A stretch of 64,000 nt of DNA from Paenibacillus sp. NFR01 (GTDB lineage: Bacteria; Bacillota; Bacilli; Paenibacillales; Paenibacillaceae). The stretch spans positions 186,001 through 250,000 of the forward strand of contig NZ_FOIK01000004.1 of NCBI RefSeq assembly GCF_900111565.1. The letters are read 5' to 3'. Shown here one piece after another: positions 60,370 through 64,000 of this stretch. Under the pieces are notes generated by a model. The model was given only the letters and a program-made list of their open reading frames with translations. It had not been told where the DNA came from and did no database searches. A program made the translations under genes and the position numbers. Positions within the stretch are counted from its first letter, which is position 1, and the number at the start of each line of letters is the position of its first letter.

Positions 60370-60401
60370 TACGCTTCCCTCCTCAATTCATCACAGATTG
60401 C

Positions 60402-61028
60402 TTATTTATTGGCTTCGACCTTATCAAATAAAAGCTGGTAATATGCATCGTCATTCGGCGTGAAATCTTCCAGAGCCATCGTCCGGATTTCATTCTCATA
60501 CGTTCCGCTCGCTTCTTCAATTCTGAAGCCCTCCGCGGATACGGATGCCCGGATACCGCCGATCAGCTCCTTGAACTCCCGGTAATCGACGAAGTACAGC
60601 CCGGACACCTCCGACTCCTGAACCCGGTAATCCTCCAGAGGCAAATCGCATTTGTACAGGAAGACGTGGTTGAACTCCCGGTCGATCAAATCCTCTGCCA
60701 AAACATACTCTTGCGCCACTCTGCCGCAGTAGATCAGATCCTTGAAATCAACGGATAAACCCAGTTCTTCTTCCATCTCGCGCACGCCGTCTTCCGCGCT
60801 TTCGCCCGCCTGCAAATGACCCGCACACGAGATATCCAGCAGCGACGGAAAAATATCCTTGTCTTTATGCCGAAGCTGAAATAGCAGCCGAAGCCCATCG
60901 CCGGCGTGATTCAGAATCCAGCAGTGGAAGGTCTGATGCCATAGCCCTTTGGCGTGCACCTGGTTGCGGCTCTCTTGCCCGATCTTGCGCATTGTTTCGT
61001 CAAAAACATCAAAAATCTCCGTTTGCAT
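60402..61028 (-). CDS. Nudix hydrolase (fourth, isopentenyl-isomerase-like type)
   Basis: 208 residues. The Nudix box GHLQAGESAEDGVREMEEEL plus GLSV and the flanking HQTFHCWILNHAGDGLRLLF and SLLDISCAGH place it in the larger Nudix group that resembles isopentenyl-diphosphate isomerase and Bacillus proteins of about 200 residues. Substrate unknown. Separated from the VOC gene by 18 bp upstream. Confidence 0.87.
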   Translation of the reverse strand: MQTEIFDVFDETMRKIGQESRNQVHAKGLWHQTFHCWILNHAGDGLRLLFQLRHKDKDIFPSLLDISCAGHLQAGESAEDGVREMEEELGLSVDFKDLIYCGRVAQEYVLAEDLIDREFNHVFLYKCDLPLEDYRVQESEVSGLYFVDYREFKELIGGIRASVSAEGFRIEEASGTYENEIRTMALEDFTPNDDAYYQLLFDKVEANK

Positions 61029-61046
61029 CGCCCGATTCTCCTGTCT

Positions 61047-61469
61047 CTATTTCACCCGCCGCATCAGTGGATGATCTTCATTCAGCTGCAATAAATCCCA
61101 CAGGTTTCCGTAAAGATCTTTGAATACGGCGACCATTCCGTAGGGCTGCTCTTTAGGCTCTCTTACAAATTCGATGCCGCGCGTTACCATCTCGTTGTAA
61201 TCCCGCCAGAAATCATCTGTGTTCAGAAAAAGGAATACCCGTCCGCCGGACTGATTGCCGATAAAGTCTTCCTGCTCCGGGTTGGAGGCTCTCGCCAGCA
61301 AAATCGTCGTTCCCACGGAACCCGGCGGCGAGACGACCACCCACCGTTTATCCTGCTCCGGCTGATAGGTATCCTCGACCAGGGTAAAATGCAGCTTTTT
61401 CGTATAAAAATCGATCGCCTCATCATAATCCTTCACAACAAGTGCAATATGTACAATAGATTGAATCAT
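61047..61469 (-). CDS. VOC-family protein
   Basis: 140 residues from ATG 61469, with AGGAGG seven bases upstream; a reading frame to 61532 is not supported. MIQSIVHIALVVKDYDEAID opens the first VOC module and AVFKDLYGNLWDLLQLNEDH closes the second, with the DLYGN form of the DPxGN motif and a metal-ligand region. Typical of glyoxalase/dioxygenase-fold proteins of unknown ligand. Confidence 0.85.
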   Translation of the reverse strand: MIQSIVHIALVVKDYDEAIDFYTKKLHFTLVEDTYQPEQDKRWVVVSPPGSVGTTILLARASNPEQEDFIGNQSGGRVFLFLNTDDFWRDYNEMVTRGIEFVREPKEQPYGMVAVFKDLYGNLWDLLQLNEDHPLMRRVK

Positions 61470-61483
61470 GGTTGTTCCTCCTG

Positions 61484-61861
61484 TTATCGTCTCGTGTATT
61501 CCTGTCGCTGCCCGGTGGATTCTTTGATCCATTCGCCCAGTGCATCGCGGCTGACCAAAATTTCGTTATTGATTTTGAGGTACGGAAACATCATGCCTGA
61601 GTAAGAATGAGAAACCTCAAGAATATAATTTTCATGAAGGATAATCGTTTTGACCTGCTCTTCTGTAAGGTTCAGATAGTCGGCCGTTTCCTGCAGCGTC
61701 ATCAGCGGTTTGGGAGATTCCAGGGTCTCTTGGACAGGTTCTGGCTCCCTGGCTTCTTTGCCGTTTGCGGCTTGGTTATTTGTAATTAGTATACACCCTA
61801 CGATAATTGAAACGCCCAGCACAACTGAGCTTAGAAAAAGACTGAGATTAAAAGGTTTCAT
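61484..61861 (-). CDS. Membrane-anchored helix-turn-helix (excisionase-like) protein
   Basis: 125 residues. N-terminal helix SLFLSSVVLGVSIIVGCILI, a Glu/Pro-rich spacer (KEAREPEPVQETLESPKP), then MTLQETADYLNLTEEQVKTI, which looks like an HTH_17/MerR-type helix-turn-helix, ending KINNEILVSRDALGEWIKES. The helix-turn-helix is fused behind a membrane segment, so it is either anchored at the inner face or exported and used for something other than DNA binding. No function is assigned. Confidence 0.6.
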   Translation of the reverse strand: MKPFNLSLFLSSVVLGVSIIVGCILITNNQAANGKEAREPEPVQETLESPKPLMTLQETADYLNLTEEQVKTIILHENYILEVSHSYSGMMFPYLKINNEILVSRDALGEWIKESTGQRQEYTRR

Positions 61862-61923
61862 TTCTGCCCTCCTTAAAATTCAAATCCCGGACAATCGTTA
61901 CTTACTTCATGTCTTGATTCCGT

Positions 61924-62127
61924 TTACGCTCTTTCATGGACCAGCCAAGTTTTTGCTGCTTCAGGATCTTTGAAAAAGGATACCGGGTAACGAGGATTCA
62001 GCCGTTTCAATCTTTGTTTAAGCCGCCATTGGCCGATGCCGGATAAACCGACGAACGAGATTTTGGAGATATGGTCCTTGAGGTTCTCCACGTTCCGGAC
62101 CAGCTCCTGAAGCGCCTGATTGGTCAT
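61924..62127 (-). pseudogene. Possible fragment of a SpoIIAA-like (STAS/SEC14) protein
   Basis: 67 residues. ISKISFVGLSGIGQWRLKQR and PVSFFKDPEAAKTWLVHE look like the C-terminal half of small SpoIIAA-like proteins. The N-terminal half is missing, and the ATG has no Shine-Dalgarno signal. It may be a relic or a short independent protein; not certain. Confidence 0.4.
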
Positions 62128-62134
62128 CGCGGTT

Positions 62135-62218
62135 TTATAGGTAGTTGCCGTATTTCAGACAATGGATTTCTCCGCCTTTATAGTAATACGGATATTCCGA
62201 TCCTCCAGGGGATTTCAT
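62135..62218 (-). CDS. Candidate 27-residue peptide gene
   Basis: ATG 62218 has AGGAGG eight bases upstream and the frame runs 27 codons to TAA 62135. The ribosome-binding site overlaps the end of the upstream lipoprotein gene, whose stop lies four bases before this ATG. The peptide begins MKSPGGSEYPYYYKGG and ends IHCLKYGNYL. No family recognised. Could be a genuine small protein or chance. Confidence 0.3.
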   Translation of the reverse strand: MKSPGGSEYPYYYKGGEIHCLKYGNYL

Positions 62219-62222
62219 GGCA

Positions 62223-62642
62223 TCAGCCTCCTACCGAGTCAAAGGGAACTCCTTTGCCGTTCTTCGTAACCTCAATGGATTCGATATTCGCACTGTCGTT
62301 GATTTTAAAAACTCTCAGCTTGCCCAACCGCTTATCTGTATAGTCCATTGTAGAATCTTCTTTCAGTTCAATCTGCAGCTTCTTATCCAGTACCTCGGCA
62401 GATACAGAGCTGTAATAGCCGGCGGCTTCATCCTGATAAACAACTCCGTTATTGAGAATTAAATACGGAGTCTCCCCGACTCTGGAAAATAAATAAATGC
62501 CGTTATTCGGCTCAATCTTCATAATAAAGGCCTTGATATCCGAATTCATGTCTTTGGGATCTTTTTCGGATAACAGCTCCGTATCCTTTTGACAGCCAAC
62601 CATCGCCAGTAGGAGCAACACAACCAAGCCTATTTTTCTCAT
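62223..62642 (-). CDS. Putative lipoprotein of unknown function
   Basis: 139 residues with a clear lipoprotein signal: MRKIGLVVLLLLAMVGC, cysteine at 17, lipobox AMVGC. The mature part looks beta-rich (GIYLFSRVGETPYLILNNGV; KKLQIELKEDS). It shares a pattern with the next gene upstream (an N-terminal anchor, a PNxxIYL motif, then KKLxxxx strands), so the two may be distant paralogues. Function unknown. Confidence 0.65.
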   Translation of the reverse strand: MRKIGLVVLLLLAMVGCQKDTELLSEKDPKDMNSDIKAFIMKIEPNNGIYLFSRVGETPYLILNNGVVYQDEAAGYYSSVSAEVLDKKLQIELKEDSTMDYTDKRLGKLRVFKINDSANIESIEVTKNGKGVPFDSVGG

Positions 62643-62675
62643 CTTACATCTCCCCCCACTCCTGCAGCTCTGATT

Positions 62676-63092
62676 TTATGGAATATCGATTCGTTCGTAA
62701 TCGACCCTGTTTCCGAGAAAAGAGGCCTCCACCTCTGACGGCAACCGGTCCAGATGCAGCTTGGCGATCAGGTTTTCCTTGGTGTCCTCCGGCCCTGGAT
62801 TACTTTTGCTCGTGATATCTACGATCAATTTCTTGCCCTTCGTTTGGATCTCCGCCTGCGGATAGGTGTACATGCCTGATTTCCCCAGCGTGGAGTAGAG
62901 TATAACAGCATCATCATTGGTAATCAGATAAATATTCGGCTCCTTAATCTGTGCTATCTGGTCTTGAACTTCTTCCTGCAAATCCTCCACCTTAACTTGT
63001 TCATATCCGATGCTGCAGGCAGGTTTGTAGAGCTGGATGACCGTAAAGACGACTAAGGCGAAAAGCACTCCGGCGATGAGTCTGCGCTTCAT
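62676..63092 (-). CDS. Unknown anchored protein, 138 residues
   Basis: N-terminal membrane segment (LIAGVLFALVVFTVIQLY), then a domain of about 110 residues with IKEPNIYLITNDDAVILYST, QTKGKKLIVDITSK and EASFLGNRVDYERIDIP. An apparent distant relative of the lipoprotein encoded 34 bases downstream. No known family recognised. Divergent from the metzincin-like gene at the window end. Confidence 0.65.
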   Translation of the reverse strand: MKRRLIAGVLFALVVFTVIQLYKPACSIGYEQVKVEDLQEEVQDQIAQIKEPNIYLITNDDAVILYSTLGKSGMYTYPQAEIQTKGKKLIVDITSKSNPGPEDTKENLIAKLHLDRLPSEVEASFLGNRVDYERIDIP

Positions 63093-63199
63093 GGCTCATC
63101 CTCCTTTTTATACCAAATAATAACAAACTATCGTTTACATATCCATATTTTAGTGCTACTCTAAGTTTATTACATAATATGCCTTTTAAGGAGAATAAT

Positions 63200-64000
63200 A
63201 TGATAAAAATTAGTAGAGCGTCATGTGTAATGTGCATTACTTTTTTATTATCAATGTCTTTGGCATCGAACGGTTTTGCAAGTTCGCCCCAAGATGAACT
63301 AAGCGGTGAAGTAAAGGCATTCTACGAGAAATATGCTATCGACGAAGACGTTCCACTTTACACGGGTCCTCAAACAAGATCATTCGTTCAAGCAACACCC
63401 AACATCGAAAGAACCATTACAGCCCCAGTGTTCGACGAAAAAGGAAATGTTATTGATCAAGTGACGATAGAAAAAAATGTACAACCATCGAATGCAAAAT
63501 CAACGGCGGCTGCGATCGGAGGAAAAGTCTGTACCGTTCTAGTTGCAGTAGACGAAGAATACCGAGCAAAGCATAGCGATTGGCAAACCCTCACTGCGCA
63601 GATTGTTGAGGCTGCAGACGATGCGTTTAATTCACAGTTCGAAATTGACTTAACAGTTACTGCATATAGATATTGGTTTTCAGAAGGCAGCAATTCAGAA
63701 CAGATCAGAGACAACCTAAGAGGTGCCGGTACCGACAACTATGACTTTGTAATAGGATTTACGGCTGAGCCGGATTTCACGACAAACGGTACGGTTGTTG
63801 GTGGAAAAGCATACATATACACCTCTGCTCCGACATATGCTGCTTACAGTGTAGTCAATGACCAAGATTATGCCGCCAACTGGCATGTTGCTCAGCATGA
63901 GCTATCTCATAACTATTCCCTTGAGCATGATAGTGAAGGACCAACGCCAATTTGCATCATGAATTATGGTACGATGTACAGTACAACGCTTTGGGATGCT
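63200..64000 (+). CDS. Secreted metzincin-like zinc protease, 3' end off the window
   Basis: 267 codons visible, open at the right edge. AAGGAG lies six bases before ATG 63200. A signal peptide is visible (CVMCITFLLSMSLASNGFA). The active site reads HELSHNYSLEHD, with His233, Glu234, His237 and His243 in the HExxHxxxxxH spacing of metzincins (the usual Gly is Ser), followed by a probable Met-turn CIMNYG (Met254). Other residues before it, such as GGKVCTVLVAVDEEYRAKH, look like the family's N-terminal catalytic sub-domain. A secreted protease is likely. The gene has clearly lower GC than its left-side neighbours. Confidence 0.78.
   Translation, partial: MIKISRASCVMCITFLLSMSLASNGFASSPQDELSGEVKAFYEKYAIDEDVPLYTGPQTRSFVQATPNIERTITAPVFDEKGNVIDQVTIEKNVQPSNAKSTAAAIGGKVCTVLVAVDEEYRAKHSDWQTLTAQIVEAADDAFNSQFEIDLTVTAYRYWFSEGSNSEQIRDNLRGAGTDNYDFVIGFTAEPDFTTNGTVVGGKAYIYTSAPTYAAYSVVNDQDYAANWHVAQHELSHNYSLEHDSEGPTPICIMNYGTMYSTTLWDA

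Noticed and set aside
62135..62218. Peptide ending KYGNYL as class IIa bacteriocin
   Set aside because: The class IIa motif is YGNGV with a Cys pair and a leader; only YGN is shared here.

Overview
The window reads as a chromosomal segment of a fairly high-GC endospore-forming Firmicute of the Paenibacillus type. Pointers are DnaB/DnaI helicase-loading proteins, Sda, coproheme-type HemQ, YuiB/YumB/YumC-like genes, a type-II ferredoxin-NADP reductase, a YesM/YesN-style two-component pair beside a sugar ABC importer, and a large S-layer-anchored protein with pectate-lyase-like domains. No rRNA, tRNA, CRISPR array, prophage or insertion sequence was seen.

Layout. 1-9 kb: a DEAD-box helicase cut by the left edge; cheX with a candidate sigma-D promoter, followed by an SDR; a LysR regulator; a PHP histidinol-phosphatase; a nitroreductase; then a leftward run of DUF3891, a K+ channel, a Tat-exported YkuE-like phosphoesterase and a GNAT enzyme. 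9.2-29.3 kb: a glycan-use region with a 1979-residue SLH protein, a three-gene sugar ABC importer with a candidate cre site, a YesN/YesM pair, and, divergently, a GH38 alpha-mannosidase, a mannonate-dehydratase-like enolase-superfamily enzyme and an NAD-dependent epimerase/dehydrogenase, closed by a convergent GH43 enzyme. Secreted and surface proteins would bind or cut the polymer, the importer would bring in oligosaccharides, and GH38, GH43 and the acid-sugar enzymes would work inside the cell.

29.5-36.4 kb: sdhCAB with a tandem 62-bp repeat between sdhC and sdhA, a regulatory intergenic region with a near-consensus Fur box, a divergent LysR regulator, and ktrAB. 36.4-41.1 kb: a YtrA-type GntR regulator with its probable operator, an ABC ATPase and permease, and a CPBP membrane protease. 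41.1-51.4 kb: housekeeping genes (uvrC with an unusual Ala-rich insert, trxA, dnaB-dnaI, yuiB-like, hemQ, ndh, yumC-like reductase), an unlisted 51-residue membrane protein, and sda with a cluster of DnaA boxes upstream.

51.6-61.5 kb: an accessory stretch of mostly leftward, often overlapping small enzymes (four Nudix, five GNAT, two VOC, a PPOX flavoprotein, an APH-like kinase, a YheC/D-type ATP-grasp, VanZ, and a shortened C39-like protein). 61.5-64 kb: small anchored or lipoprotein-type unknowns, and at the right edge a low-GC secreted metzincin-like protease cut by the window end.

All assignments come from reading the sequence and from knowledge of the families; no database search was run. 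Identity, GC and domain-boundary statements are by eye.
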